A stretch of 64,000 nucleotides of DNA. It comes from Porpolomopsis calyptriformis (taxonomy: Eukaryota; Basidiomycota; Agaricomycetes; Agaricales; Hygrophoraceae). The translations under genes and the position numbers were made by a program. Positions 1 to 10,409 of the stretch are shown here, one piece after another (within the stretch, counting starts at the first letter, position 1; the number at the start of each line of letters is the position of its first letter). The stretch is taken from the NCBI GenBank assembly GCA_951640195.1, contig OX621164.1, positions 1,655,098 to 1,719,097 of the forward strand. Direction: 5' to 3'. The notes beneath the pieces are model-generated. The model did not search any database and was not told the origin of the DNA. It saw only the letters and a program-made list of their open reading frames with translations.

Positions 1-1
1 C

Positions 2-379
2 ATGCGCCAGGGTGGACTAGAAGCTGTTGATTTCGGTGACGCGTTGCTGAGGCCGGCGGACGAATCACGGACGGTGTTGCCGCAGTTTAGCCCCCCTCCG
101 TCGAATATCAGCCGGCGTGGGCCATTTGTGTGGAAGATGGGCACGCCCGTGTTTTCTTCGCCAACATCATCCACGGTTCTGTCATCGAAACCGAAAGGGA
201 AAAAGCAGAGTACGGGTTCGGGACGATCGCCGATGGGAAAGACGGAGTTTTCGTTTGATGGGGAGGATGGACATGAGGAGGTTTTGTATCTGGGGAGAAA
301 AGATGATGAGGTTTACATTTGCGAACGGAACGCTGGCACCTTTCGGATATTACGACTGTGTCCTTCACGACATGCATGA
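2..379 (+). CDS. 3' end of an unidentified gene (partial)
   Basis: An open frame runs in from the left edge of the window and stops at 377-379. It encodes about 125 residues. The N-terminal part is Pro/Ser-rich and low in complexity. The last 40 residues are more ordered (GEDGHEEVLYLGRKDDEVYI and a basic end), which looks like the C-terminus of a real protein. The ATG at 2 is probably internal, because the frame is open upstream to the edge. I recognise no domain. It lies 71 bp before the FAP7 start on the same strand. It could also be chance coding in a GC-rich 3' region; the antisense frame over the same bases looks less protein-like. Confidence 0.4.
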   Translation: MRQGGLEAVDFGDALLRPADESRTVLPQFSPPPSNISRRGPFVWKMGTPVFSSPTSSTVLSSKPKGKKQSTGSGRSPMGKTEFSFDGEDGHEEVLYLGRKDDEVYICERNAGTFRILRLCPSRHA

Positions 380-450
380 AATTGGTTGATTCTGACCTAC
401 AGCACGCTTTGTATGACCAAAAAAGCTACACCACATAAACTCAAATATCT

Positions 451-1098
451 ATGACCACATCTCAGTCAAAGCGGGGGCCGGTGATCGTCATCACTGGAAC
501 GCCAGGGACAGGAAAATCCACTCATGCCCAGCTTCTGGCGGAGGAGTGTCCGCTGCCACTACAGCACATTAACGTAGGAGAGTGGATAAAAGAAAAGGGG
601 TTACATGAAGGATACGATCCGGACTGGCAGGCTTTCACCGTGGACGAGGATAAGGTGGGTTGAATGAACGTCATTCCCACCTTTTTTTTTTCTGAGAATG
701 GGCAGTTATTGGACGAGCTGGAACCGTTGGCGGAGGAAGGCGGGATTGTGCTCGACTGGCATACCTGTGAGATATTCCCCGAACGCTGGGTGGATCTCGT
801 CGTCGTGCTGCGGTGCGATCACACGCAATTGTGGGATCGACTAGAGAAACGGTATGGGTTTGGTTCGCGTTCTGGAAGATGGGAACTGATTTGGGGGAGT
901 CGCAGAGGATATCCGTTGAAAAAAATACAGGAGAACAACGAGGCAGAGATTATGCAAGTGGTGTTGAGCGAGGCCCGATCGGCTTATGCGGGTGAGATCG
1001 TGGTGGAATTGAAAAGCGAAGACACGTCTGACCTGGAGGCGAACGTTGCGCGGATGGTGGAATGGATAAATAATTGGAGGCAGGGGGTAGAACATTAA
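451..1098 (+). CDS. FAP7: FAP7 / adenylate kinase isoenzyme 6 (AK6)
   Basis: Nuclear adenylate kinase-type ATPase. Family members bind Rps14 and are needed for the last 18S rRNA cleavage in 40S ribosome assembly. The CDS is 451-654, 706-851 and 906-1098, giving 180 aa, the usual AK6 length. The P-loop GTPGTGKST is at residues 16-24. DWHTCEIFPERW and KKIQENNEAEIMQV are typical AK6 blocks. The second intron (852-905, 54 bp) keeps the reading frame and has no stop, but skipping it restores the normal LEKRGYPLKKI junction, so I treat it as an intron. The gene is convergent with the secreted-protein gene; the two stop codons are 75 bp apart. Confidence 0.93.
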
Positions 1099-1173
1099 TA
1101 GATACGGCTACAATATAATTAAGCACTTCCGAAGTGTCCCAAAGAAAAACAGAATGATGCAACCCGGGGTGTG

Positions 1174-2219
1174 TTACCACATTCTACCAAAAATAAGAAC
1201 GCCAGCGGCTACCCAAGTGGCTGAATGCGGACGTGGAGGAAGGTTGGGGAGAGCGCGGTTGACGGGCAAAAAACCAGAGGTGGAATCGCCCGGTCGGGCG
1301 GTGGTGGTGCCGGTGGGGGAAATTCTGGAATAAGGTGGATTTTTAGAGAAATGGGGAGTTGGTAAGTCAGAAACGCACGTTCCGGTGTCTTGGCCCGAGA
1401 CGGTTTCCACAGAGACGGAGGTGGCAGATGTGGTGGTGGTGGTGGTAGCGGTCGTGGTCGAGGTTGTGGTCGAGGTCGTGGTGGAGGGTGGGAGAGAGAG
1501 TATGATTGTCCCTGTGCCTGTTGGCAAGAAGGGGTTTTGGGGTGGGGGAGAATCACTTTGGGGGGAAGGCTGGAGTGGGTTAGAAACTGAGACGCAGAGG
1601 TTGGTTGAATTAGGGTTATCGATCAACACAAGGATGGGTGTGATGGAAAAAAAGGGAGTATCGTTAATGTGAGATTGTTCGTATAACGTGAGCTGTAGGA
1701 GGGTGAGCTTCGGTTAATGGTATTGCAAGTACATACGTTGTACGGCCCGGGGCGAGTGCAGAAGGGGATTGTGAATTCGAGATGCTTGATGGTGCTTCCG
1801 GGCTGCTGGGTGAGGAGAGCGGGGCCAGTAGAGACGGTGATGTTCAACGTGGTTTGGTATGAGACGAGAAATAAGTCGAGACTGTCGAAACCGGTGGGGA
1901 GGCCTGAGCCGGGAACTGACGCGGCTGGGGGTAGTTGGCCGTTCCCGGACACCTAAAGAGCATGAGAGTTGAACATGTGAGGGGGGGGGCGGACGACTCA
2001 CATCGATGACAATGGGCATGAGACTGCCAGCATTAAAATGACTAGTGCAGGTAAGTGGGAGTCAAAGAAGAAGGGTGGATAATACCTGTTGGGGGCAGGT
2101 GAATCGACGATGGCTAATCCGTTGGTGAAGACCGGTTGGAGTTGAGAAGAAACGAAATTGGGGAAAATAAAGAAAAGGATGAAAGGATTGTTAAGAAAAA
2201 AGAGGCGAGCCAGCACCAT
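1174..2219 (-). CDS. Secreted Thr-rich protein, probable GPI-anchored or wall-bound
   Basis: Five exons read from 2219 downward: 2219-2086, 2023-2002, 1952-1737, 1692-1379 and 1324-1174, giving 278 aa. The N-terminus (MVLARLFFLNNPFILFFIF) is a clear signal peptide. A folded region of about 150 residues with several N-glycosylation sites (NIT, NLC-type contexts) and Cys residues follows. Then comes a Thr-rich stretch of TTTS-like repeats, and a C-terminal hydrophobic tail (WVAAGVLIFG). This order is typical of basidiomycete wall or GPI-type glycoproteins. I recognise no catalytic family. The last intron is 54 bp and in frame, so a longer isoform is possible. Its start codon lies only 42 bp from the divergent cyclin H start. 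Confidence 0.72.
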
Positions 2220-2261
2220 GTTGGTGAGGAGAAGAACGAAAGGCCGAGGGCGGTTACCATC
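2220..2261. promoter_or_regulatory. Minimal divergent spacer between two start codons
   Basis: Only 42 bp separate the start codon of the secreted protein (minus) from that of cyclin H (plus). Each 5' leader must therefore lie over the coding DNA of the other gene, or one of the starts is further in. The first exon of the minus gene reads as a good signal peptide and the cyclin exon starts close to the conserved HWRFS block, so both starts look right. Confidence 0.5.
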
Positions 2262-3419
2262 ATGGCCGTGTCCGCATCTACCCAACAACCCCTGTACGAG
2301 TCAAGTAGTCAATTCAAACACTGGAGATTTTCGCAGGAACAGCTTGTACAGGTTCGGACGAGTCTGAACGCTGGAGCGGTGTCTGCGATTCGGGATACGT
2401 TCGAGGCGGACGAGGTGGGTGGGGTTGGGTTGATTCTCTCAGCTTAGGTTGTTCATTCATTAGGTTGGCTCTTCCTCAAACGTGTCGTTCCTCACACCTG
2501 AGGAGGAACATTTACTGGTGAAACTCTACGTTTCGAAGATAACACAACTATGTGGACACTTTCGATTCCCGGAAGAGGTGGAAGCGACGGCGGTGAGCTA
2601 CCTGAAACGGTTCTACCTTAAGAACACGGTGATGGACTGGCATCCGAAGAATGTGATGTGGGTACAAGTGGATGATGGTGATCTGAGGTGTGTTAACGTG
2701 TGCGTAGGCTGACGGCGCTGTTTCTGGCGACGAAGACGACGAACCATCCGATATCGCTGGAGACATACACGTCGCACATACCGAAGACGTCGGCTTCGGA
2801 CGTGCTCGAGCTTGAGTTTCTGGTGGCACAGAGTCTTGGGTTTGAATTCACGGTGTGGCACGCGCACCGAGCACTGTGGGGGATCTGGCTAGACGTACAG
2901 GTGAGTGGGATGCGGGTCTGGGTGAGTGTATTAACGGGGGCATAGAGTCTGGGGGAGGGTTGGACGCGGGAGATGTACGATGAGGCGCTGAAACACGTCC
3001 GTGCTGCGCGACTGACGGACGCGGAGCTGATTTATACGCCGTCGCAAATAGCGGTGGCGTGTCTGTCAGTGGGTTCACCCGAGTTGACGAGACGGTGGAT
3101 GGCGTGCAAAAGCAGGGAGTGCGGATTCTCGCTGGAAGAGACGGTGTCCGAGGTGAAGCGGATGATAATTGAAACGGGAGATATTCCGGCGGTGGAATCG
3201 GTTCGGGAGGTGGACCGAAGACTGAAATTGTGCAAGAATCCGGAAAAGGTGGTGGGCAGCAAAGCGTACTTGTCGAAAAAGGCGGAGGAGGAGAGAGAGG
3301 CTGAGGAAAAGAGGAACCGAAAGGCAGAGGAGATGCGGAAGTGGATTGAAGCAGAAGAGGATCCGTTTGGGGATGAATTAGCGGGGAAGAACAGGGTAGA
3401 CGAGGACGAGAGTGAGTAA
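2262..3419 (+). CDS. CCL1: Cyclin H (TFIIH kinase cyclin, Ccl1-type)
   Basis: Regulatory cyclin of the TFIIH kinase (Kin28/CDK7), which phosphorylates the RNA polymerase II C-terminal domain. Four exons (2262-2414, 2464-2657, 2708-2900, 2946-3419) give 337 aa, close to the family size. The N-terminal SQFKHWRFSQEQL block matches the cyclin H N-helix. The first cyclin box carries KRFYLKNTVMDWHP and LTALFLATK. The second contains LTDAELIYTPSQIAVA, very like human LTDAYLLYTPSQIALT. The tail is a charged Glu/Arg/Lys helix. The start at 2262 is the first ATG before the conserved block. Confidence 0.93.
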
Positions 3420-3894
3420 AAATATGTATTCCCGTTACATGAAGCGAGGATATTTCAAAGTAAATATATTCGCGGGTGAATGGGAAAGATGATGATTTTG
3501 GCTACAGATTGACCTCACAGAGCGGATGAATGCGCTTGAGGCTTCGACCGAGCCGTTAAAAACAGCACTGACAATCAAACGGACATTTTGTTGTACCTAC
3601 GATAATCAGATTGACGACGACGACGACGAGTAATCAAGCTCACCTCCACCTTGACCGATAGCTAACTCTTGATGAGAATAGATGGGGTATCCTTCTTCTG
3701 TCTTACGACCTACGACTGTGAGCGATTAAATAAATAAAAGATTGAACATACGAATCTTCAACTTTCTCTTCGTCGTTTTCTTTCGAACGCTTTCTTTCCT
3801 CTTTCCTTTATTTTCAAAGATTTTTTCAATTTCGTCGTCGTCGTCGTCGTTAGCGTTCATCACGTGCAATAACCGCTCTCTCTCCTCAACTCAA
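3420..3894. other. Intergenic, 5' region of SWI1
   Basis: A 475-bp gap between cyclin H and SWI1, both on the plus strand. It becomes pyrimidine-rich toward the right end, contains a short CGT triplet run (about 3832-3850) and a CACGTG palindrome at 3861-3866. An open frame starting at 3742 runs into SWI1 DNA in the wrong frame and is not supported. Confidence 0.5.
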
Positions 3895-6824
3895 ATGCTG
3901 TTCGTTCCCTTTCTCTTCTCCCAATCACTCACACTCACACTCTCTCTTTCAGTCCTCAAAACGCCCTCCGTCAATCAACCCAACCAACCCTCCCTTTCAT
4001 CCCAAATCCCTCTTACGATCCATCCTATCTCGATCCTTATCAATCCTCCAAGCATCCCACCCTCAGACTCCCTACCAATGGCCGTTCTACCCAACACATC
4101 CCCTCCCCTTCCTCCTCCTCCTACCTCGCCCCAGACATCCCCCATTCAAACTTTCTCCCCAACTCTCTCGACTCTTCCCAACTCTCTCGCTTCCCCCCAC
4201 AACCACCCGTCTCTTCAAAGCCCAGAAACAGGCAATTTCTACTCGGCCTAGCCAACCTCATGGCAGGTCGCGGTACCCCACTACCACCCGCTCTCACCGG
4301 TGTCCCCTACCCCCCAAATTACGATCCATCCAACTCCCCTTGGAAGTCAATCGACCCTTCTCCCACCGACATCGGCTCCTTCCGCTTGGCTGGCAAGGAC
4401 GTCGATCTTTTCAAGCTATGGGGTCTCGTCTTCCAAGCTGGCGGTTCCGCAAAGGTATTCCCCACGCTTCCCTCCCCCCCCCTCCATCTCACGCCCTCCC
4501 CTAGTTCAACAGCCAACAAGGCGCTTGGAACATGCTCTTGCACCATTTCGATCTACCCGAACAGTTCCCCGGTCCCCTACAAAATGGCCAATCATCCGTC
4601 GCTCTCGCTCTCGCCAATTATTACATGGCTCTCTTACATCCATTCGAAGACGCCTACAAGCGAAACTTTCAAGACCAACAACAGCGAACCCTCCAAGATC
4701 AACAACAACGAAAGTTGTTCATCTCAGCCCAGTCCCGGCATCCCCAATCTCAGTCCCAACACCCTCCACCAACCCCTACCCAACCCCGACCTCTCCAATC
4801 CCAGAACGGTGGAACCCCATCGAATTTCTCTGATCCGCTCCCGATGACTTCACCCCCCTCTGGCCCGTCATTGAATACCACCCCTTCCCACCTCACCCCC
4901 CCAGCACCCCACACCCCACATCAACAACCACCTCCGCCACCAGCACCACCACACCATACCAGTGGCACTCAGCTCTCAAGTCTTCAGCCATCAGATTCAG
5001 TACCTGGACAGATATCCAACGGCGTCTTTTCCGCGCAACCCTCGGACAAAAATATCCTTGACCTTGATGTCCAGAGTATCAAAAGGAAATTAGACCACGA
5101 CGAATCCGACGCCAAGAGAGTTAGACTGAAAATCGGTGTGTCTCCCTTTCACTCTCTTCCAAACCTCGTTTTTTATATCATTCACCAGGCCCCGAACCAT
5201 CTGATACCGTCGTGAGTTCATTCCTCTGCCCACCGCTCCCGCTCATTTTTTTTTCCTTCAGCCAGCAACAGACCCAAGTTCATCTACTCATTCCACAACC
5301 GCACCAGCGCCCACACCCGCGCGACGGCCGCAGCCCACCAGACCTAAAATCGAATATCTTCCCCTGGGTCGTGAAGTGGACACTTTCGGCGGACGAGACC
5401 TCAGTGAATTTGACCAAGCTGGAACTCGCGCCCGCGAGCGGCGGCCACTTCGCGATATCAACGATTGGGGCACCGTGGATATCGAAGCCTTAACCATGTC
5501 CATTCGCTCAAGATTAACCATCGAATTGTCATATGCTCTGACCACACTAACCCTTTTATCGACTATGAAGGGCCAAGCACCAGGCTCTGGCTTCCCCATC
5601 TTCCAGTGCGTAGATTTACTAGATGAGGTGCTAGATCTTCTCGAGGACGAAGCGTTTGATGGCATCGAAGAGCATTCGGAACCCGAGCACCCTCCCATAA
5701 CCACCCACCGAGAGCTCGTGAACGCGTATCATGAGCAAGAGAGCCAGCCCTTTGCTGGACTTGCACCTCGCCCAAGGTCGAGAGATCCGAATTCGGGACC
5801 ACGTCAGCGGTCTGGAAATATCATTTTAACGATTACCAACATCCTCCGTAATCTCTCCATCATCCACGATAATGTTTCCTTTCTCGCCCACCACGAGCGC
5901 CTTTTGGATCTCCTCCTTCGGATATGTGGCGTGACTTACGACGGTTGCAGACGGTTGGCTGCCTCGCCCGCCCTTTCGCTTGGCGACTTGGTTATCGTTC
6001 GCAAAGACGTGCTATACACCCTAACCACACTCGCCGGGGTGATCCAATTTCCGACACATTCCGCCCCATCAACAACGATGGCCAGAGTGGCGAGACGAGC
6101 GTTCGATCTGGTAGCCTCTTTCCTGATTGACCCGGCTGAATGCATCTCGCCTTTGGCCCACATCCAACAGAATGGGCTTTTGCCAGGTGGTCATCTGAAA
6201 CCGCCCTCGCTGTCGGACAACGCTCTCGAGGTTTTCACTCGAATGAGCCAGACCGATTCCAACCGACAAGTGCTCTCTCAGGTACTTTCCCAACCCGCGG
6301 TCTGGTGCATGCTCGAGGCACTCATTCACCGGTTGCCCATCCTCGACGCTGATTTCCAGCTGATGACGCGTGAGTTCTGGTTGAGTTACGTGGAAAAAAT
6401 CGTATTGGCCATCTACTCGCTCACCTTCCTCGCGTCACCGGGATTGAAATCAAGAGTGAAAATGGACCGGAGACTCGGATTCACCAAGCTGATGCTCAGG
6501 ATGGTGCAAAAGTTCATGATGAACACGAATCCCGATGGCCGGCTGTGGTTCTCGGTCTGTGCGCGGAGGGCGATAGAGACGATGAAGCTGGTGGATGACG
6601 GCAAGAACTTGTTCGACGCGCCGCAGACGACGGCGACGACGACGACGACGACGCCCTCGATCTCGTTCGGTATGGGATATGGGGAAGTTGGTGAGAACGA
6701 GAAGGAGAAGGGGACTGGTTTACTTGCTGGACACCGGGATGTGACCTGGGATCTACTGATGCTGCGAGAGGTGGATGATGTGATGTTCGCCGAGCTGGAA
6801 AGTCTGGCGAGGGTGGATTGCTGA
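3895..6824 (+). CDS. SWI1: SWI1, ARID subunit of the SWI/SNF chromatin remodeller
   Basis: DNA-binding ARID subunit of SWI/SNF in the nucleus. Exons are 3953-4454, 4505-5135, 5189-5211 and 5262-6824, with a proposed 5-bp first exon at 3895-3899, giving about 907 aa. The N-terminal 160 residues are disordered and Ser/Pro/Tyr-rich. The ARID domain follows (DVDLFKLWGLVFQAGGSAK, GAWNMLLHHFDLP, LANYYMALLHPFEDAYKR), then a Gln/Pro-rich linker. The conserved SWI1 C-terminal block begins at KIEYLPLGREVDTFGGRDL. It continues into a helical armadillo-like region with the conserved NILRNLSIIHDN and MTREFWLSYVEK segments. A Thr run sits near the C-terminus. The phase of the second exon requires two extra bases upstream, which supports the tiny first exon, but the true start is uncertain. 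Confidence 0.87.
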
Positions 6825-6904
6825 GGATTATTATTTTTTCTGTTTTTTCTGTTTTTTATTATTAGTCTGTTTGTATTATCTTTACACCGAAACTCTTTAC
6901 TCAA

Positions 6905-9064
6905 ATGTTGTCCGAGTCTTTACCCCCTCCCATTTACTCTCAGCAGGATCCTGATGAACAGTCAATCACCCCGTCGAGGACACCCTCCGAGCCTCAGATC
7001 CATATCATACCCGCTACAGGTTCCATCAACTTTCAGAAAGGATACCTGGGTGCCGATGGGGAACGAGCAGCCATCGAAGGAGAGCTTCAAATCAAGGGTA
7101 CAGAGGACGGAGTGTGGCATAAACTGTTCGTGCTCGCTCTGCTTTCTTCCTATCAACTGTACTCACCCTCGTCCCCAAGAACTATGTCCTTGCGCACCGT
7201 TGAGACTGCGTACGACGATCAGATCGAGCTCGGCTTATCAGAAATCGTCTTGTTCTCCTCCTCTCCACTCTCCCCCACCACCACCACGCTACCCTCTACC
7301 TTCCCCTTTGCCATCCCTCTCATGCCCGACACACCGCAGTCGATGCACACCCCGCAGTCCTCCCTCTCCCACACCCTCACCGCGACCCTGCATCCCGCCG
7401 ACCCCCTCCTGCCCGTCCTGTCCAAGACGATGACCGTGCACACGAGGCGGTACACCTCCCACTCGCACATGATAGCCATATCGCCCGAGACGCACCGCAC
7501 CGACGACCCCACCCCCGTCGAGGTCGAGGTCCCCCGGGCCGTCTTCAAAGTCGGCGAGCCTATCCCACTCTATGTCGCCGTCCCTCCACCCAGTCGAGAG
7601 CTCGTGGTCGACCACGGTCTGCGACTACGAAACGTTATGGTAGAGCTCGTTCAGGTCGTAAGAGTCAAACGTGGGGTGAACGAGGGGGAGGACCAGGACG
7701 AGGGGGAAAGGAAGAAAGAGGGACCCGTATCCGTAGCAGAAGGCCTGCCACCCTCTAATAGCGTACCCACCGCTTTTCTTCACGGTGGCTCAGGTGGCCC
7801 CGGGTCAAGCACCGGTCATCCCGATCACCCCGCTCCGTCTTCAAAAGCTTCGATCTCCCCCCGCTTTTCGGGGCCGTCTTACACCACGGTTATCGCACGT
7901 TCAGGTGCCTCATGTGGGTTTCATTCTACAAAAACCGTCAAGCTCCGCGTTATCTTACATCCCACACCGCCCTCCAACTCGCACTCTGACTTTCCACCCG
8001 ACCCCCCAGCCGGAGGATACGGACATCTCAATAGCGACATCGAGTGCCCTTCCATCACCCAAACAACCCTCCTCCAATCCGTCTCCTTCCAACTTAACGT
8101 ACACGTCTCTTTTCTTGATACGCCCAACCACACTGAACGTCTGTCGCCGATCACCATCCCTCTTGTCATCCTCCCGCCCCCCGCACCTCTCCCCGAGGTC
8201 GAAGAATGGATGGACGCCGCGTATCAAAAGAAGCACGATCGACCGCCCGTGAAAACCTTCCGATACGACGACGTCGACTCCTCCGCTCCCCGCTACGACC
8301 AGAGACAGCCCGGTCCGAGCGCACCTGGGACAGCCCCCGCCCCGCCTCCGTTCGAAGAACGCGACGCACCCCCGCCCTTCGTCTCCGAATCCGAAGCTTC
8401 AACCTCCTCCCGCCTGCCCACCTTCCTCGAGTCCGAGTCCGAGATCATCGTCCTCCAGAGCGAGGAACAACACCCCCTGATGCCCTCGCCCCACAGCGTG
8501 CCTGCCATTCCGGGCGAAGGCGTCCGCTTCGGCTTCCCGGCTGCCGACCAATTCGACGGTCTCTCTGATATCATGCGCGGATCATCATCGCCCAGCACCC
8601 CTCCGTCCCTCCCCTCTTCTTCTTCTCCTCCTCCTCCTCCCCCTCCCCCTCCTCCTCTTTCGACGGGAAGAGAGCCAACCTTGACAGACTTGGTTGACAT
8701 CCACCATCACCAGCCCGAGATCGTGGCAGCCCTCAGCCACGCCCTCGCTATGGACCAGCAGGAGGACGCAGAGGGTGAACAGCTCCCGCCACCACCGCCT
8801 GCGATGGACGACCCTTCGGACCCCCCACCGTCGATTGACTCCGAGTTCCGCTCTCCCCCCGATAACACCCTGCAGACGCCGACGGCAGCTCACTCCGGAT
8901 ACGGCCAGCCAGCCGAGCCGTCCTCTTTGCACGTTTCTTCGCCCGTGCCGTCTGTTGCGCAATCTCACGGACAGGCACCGCCTCCGTATTTGATTCCAGA
9001 AAATGATAGAGACCAAGGGCAGGTAACACGACCTCCTCCTTATGTGGACTTTGAGCAAACTTAA
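6905..9064 (+). CDS. Alpha-arrestin, adaptor for a Rsp5-type ubiquitin ligase
   Basis: Arrestin-fold trafficking adaptor. Family members link plasma-membrane transporters to the HECT ligase Rsp5 through PY motifs. One 54-bp in-frame intron (7126-7179) is likely, giving 701 aa; removal produces the better HKLTMSLRTVE strand. The N-terminal arrestin lobe starts near residue 45 (GYLGADGERAAIEGELQIKG). The C-terminal lobe includes VIARSGASCGFHSTKTVKLR. The second half is Pro-rich and disordered with a run of ten prolines. Two PY motifs lie at the extreme C-terminus (PPPYLIPEN and RPPPYVDFE), and PPIY occurs near the N-terminus. The start is 80 bp after the SWI1 stop, same strand. The 3' end faces RAB5. 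Confidence 0.85.
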   Translation: MLSESLPPPIYSQQDPDEQSITPSRTPSEPQIHIIPATGSINFQKGYLGADGERAAIEGELQIKGTEDGVWHKLFVLALLSSYQLYSPSSPRTMSLRTVETAYDDQIELGLSEIVLFSSSPLSPTTTTLPSTFPFAIPLMPDTPQSMHTPQSSLSHTLTATLHPADPLLPVLSKTMTVHTRRYTSHSHMIAISPETHRTDDPTPVEVEVPRAVFKVGEPIPLYVAVPPPSRELVVDHGLRLRNVMVELVQVVRVKRGVNEGEDQDEGERKKEGPVSVAEGLPPSNSVPTAFLHGGSGGPGSSTGHPDHPAPSSKASISPRFSGPSYTTVIARSGASCGFHSTKTVKLRVILHPTPPSNSHSDFPPDPPAGGYGHLNSDIECPSITQTTLLQSVSFQLNVHVSFLDTPNHTERLSPITIPLVILPPPAPLPEVEEWMDAAYQKKHDRPPVKTFRYDDVDSSAPRYDQRQPGPSAPGTAPAPPPFEERDAPPPFVSESEASTSSRLPTFLESESEIIVLQSEEQHPLMPSPHSVPAIPGEGVRFGFPAADQFDGLSDIMRGSSSPSTPPSLPSSSSPPPPPPPPPPLSTGREPTLTDLVDIHHHQPEIVAALSHALAMDQQEDAEGEQLPPPPPAMDDPSDPPPSIDSEFRSPPDNTLQTPTAAHSGYGQPAEPSSLHVSSPVPSVAQSHGQAPPPYLIPENDRDQGQVTRPPPYVDFEQT

Positions 9065-9170
9065 TGGACACACATACTTTGCATAAATACGCGGTCCGCT
9101 GGCGACCGTTCACATAAAGAGCAAATTACACGTAGCGTGGTCGTTAAGGTGGATACACGAGTGTCATGGC

Positions 9171-9185
9171 AAAAAAAAAAAAAAA
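9171..9185. repeat. Short poly-A run between convergent genes
   Basis: About fifteen consecutive A bases lie in the 158-bp gap between the arrestin stop (9064) and the RAB5 stop (9223). It may be part of a 3' processing region. No other feature is visible in the gap. Confidence 0.4.
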
Positions 9186-9222
9186 TTGTATGAAATGAAA
9201 TGAGGTATACAAAGCAAGTATC

Positions 9223-10278
9223 TTAACAATTGCATGCATCTCTGCCCCTTGAAGCGTTTTCCTCAAGATTGACATCACCCCCTTGAGGACCAGAACGACC
9301 GGCAGCACCTGGGCGACCAGCATTGCTACGAGTTGAAGCTAAGATGTCTTCAATAGGGATCTTCTTGGCTGAAAAAAAAAAAAGATAAAACAAAGAGGGT
9401 AGTTAGGAATAGAAATACAGACGGACCAATTTCTGTGAATATCTCGACGACTCCTTCACCTGTCTTTGCACTTGTCTCGAAGAAGAGCAAGCCAGCTTCT
9501 GTTGCATACGCCTGCGCCTCCTCCCGTGGCACCTGTCTCAGGCTCTCGGGTGATTCCCCACGCGACGGGCCGGGTGTCTCTCCGGGTGTAGCCGTTGCAT
9601 CATCCGCCTCGTCTTCGGACTCTGTGGGTGGCGACGAAGACGAGGAGGCGGACGAGGAGGCGGGCTGGACCAAGTCAACCTTGTTCCCGGCGAGGGCGAT
9701 GACGATGTTCGGGTTGGCCTGCCGCTGGAGCTCCTTCACCCACGACTTGGCCTTGTCCAGGCTGGCCGCCTTGGTCACGTCATAGACCACCACGGCAGCC
9801 TGAGCGTTGCGATAATACATCGGCTGTGGGGCTATTTGTGTCAGCGATATGATAGCGAGCCACAGGCCCACACAAAACGAGACTGACAGCAAGGGAGTGG
9901 AAGCGCTCCTGTCCGGCAGTGTCCCAGATTTCATATCGTAGGACGCGATCTTCGAGGCGGCACTTCTGTGTGAGGAAGGCGGCGCCGATTGTCGGCTCTT
10001 TGTTGGCTTGAAATTCATTTGAGACCTGAATTGATTCAGATGGAGATCATGCTCAATAAAAGCGTTCCAACACACAAAACGAAGAACCACGGAAGATTTG
10101 CCGACAGCGGCCTCTCCTGGCGGGGAAAAAAAAACGTCAGCAGCCGTTACGGGATAGGGGAGAGTGTCAAATGATGGTGGTTGCCGGTGGTGAACGCAAA
10201 AAAGGCGAAGGACTGACCTAGGAGGACGAGCTTGACTTGGACTGACTTGTCTGCGGTACCTGACGGTGGTGCAGCCAT
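9223..10278 (-). CDS. RAB5: RAB5 GTPase (Ypt5/Vps21-type) with a Ser-rich insertion
   Basis: Early-endosome GTPase controlling endocytic fusion. Five exons (10278-10218, 10116-10076, 10025-9888, 9823-9427, 9368-9223) give 260 aa. All G motifs are present: GEAAVGKSS, switch [38 protein letters not shown] and ETSAK. The C-terminus ends in CNC, a double-geranylgeranylation signal. The protein is longer than the usual 210-220 aa because of about 42 extra residues, Ser/Glu/Pro-rich, between the NKVD and SAK motifs. That stretch contains no usable splice sites that would remove it. The gene is on the same strand as the RhoGEF, 131 bp downstream of its stop. Confidence 0.94.
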
Positions 10279-10409
10279 TTGTCGTGGACGGAGTGAGTGG
10301 TTTGGAAGATGAGGTGAAGATGAGGTGAAGATGAGAAAATGACTGGACGGTTGTCTTTGTTTACGACTTGTTTGCTATTGGAATGTGCACGTAAATTACT
10401 TGAATTGAC

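Noticed and set aside
3742..4251. Open frame of 169 codons with a hydrophobic start, resembling a signal peptide
   Set aside because: It overlaps the SWI1 5' coding region in a different frame. The SWI1 frame has the natural Tyr/Ser/Pro composition and joins the ARID domain; this frame is a pyrimidine-tract artefact.
8293..9113. Long antisense frames opposite the arrestin C-terminus
   Set aside because: They are Arg/Gly mirror images of the Pro-rich coding strand, a usual effect of GC-rich repeats.
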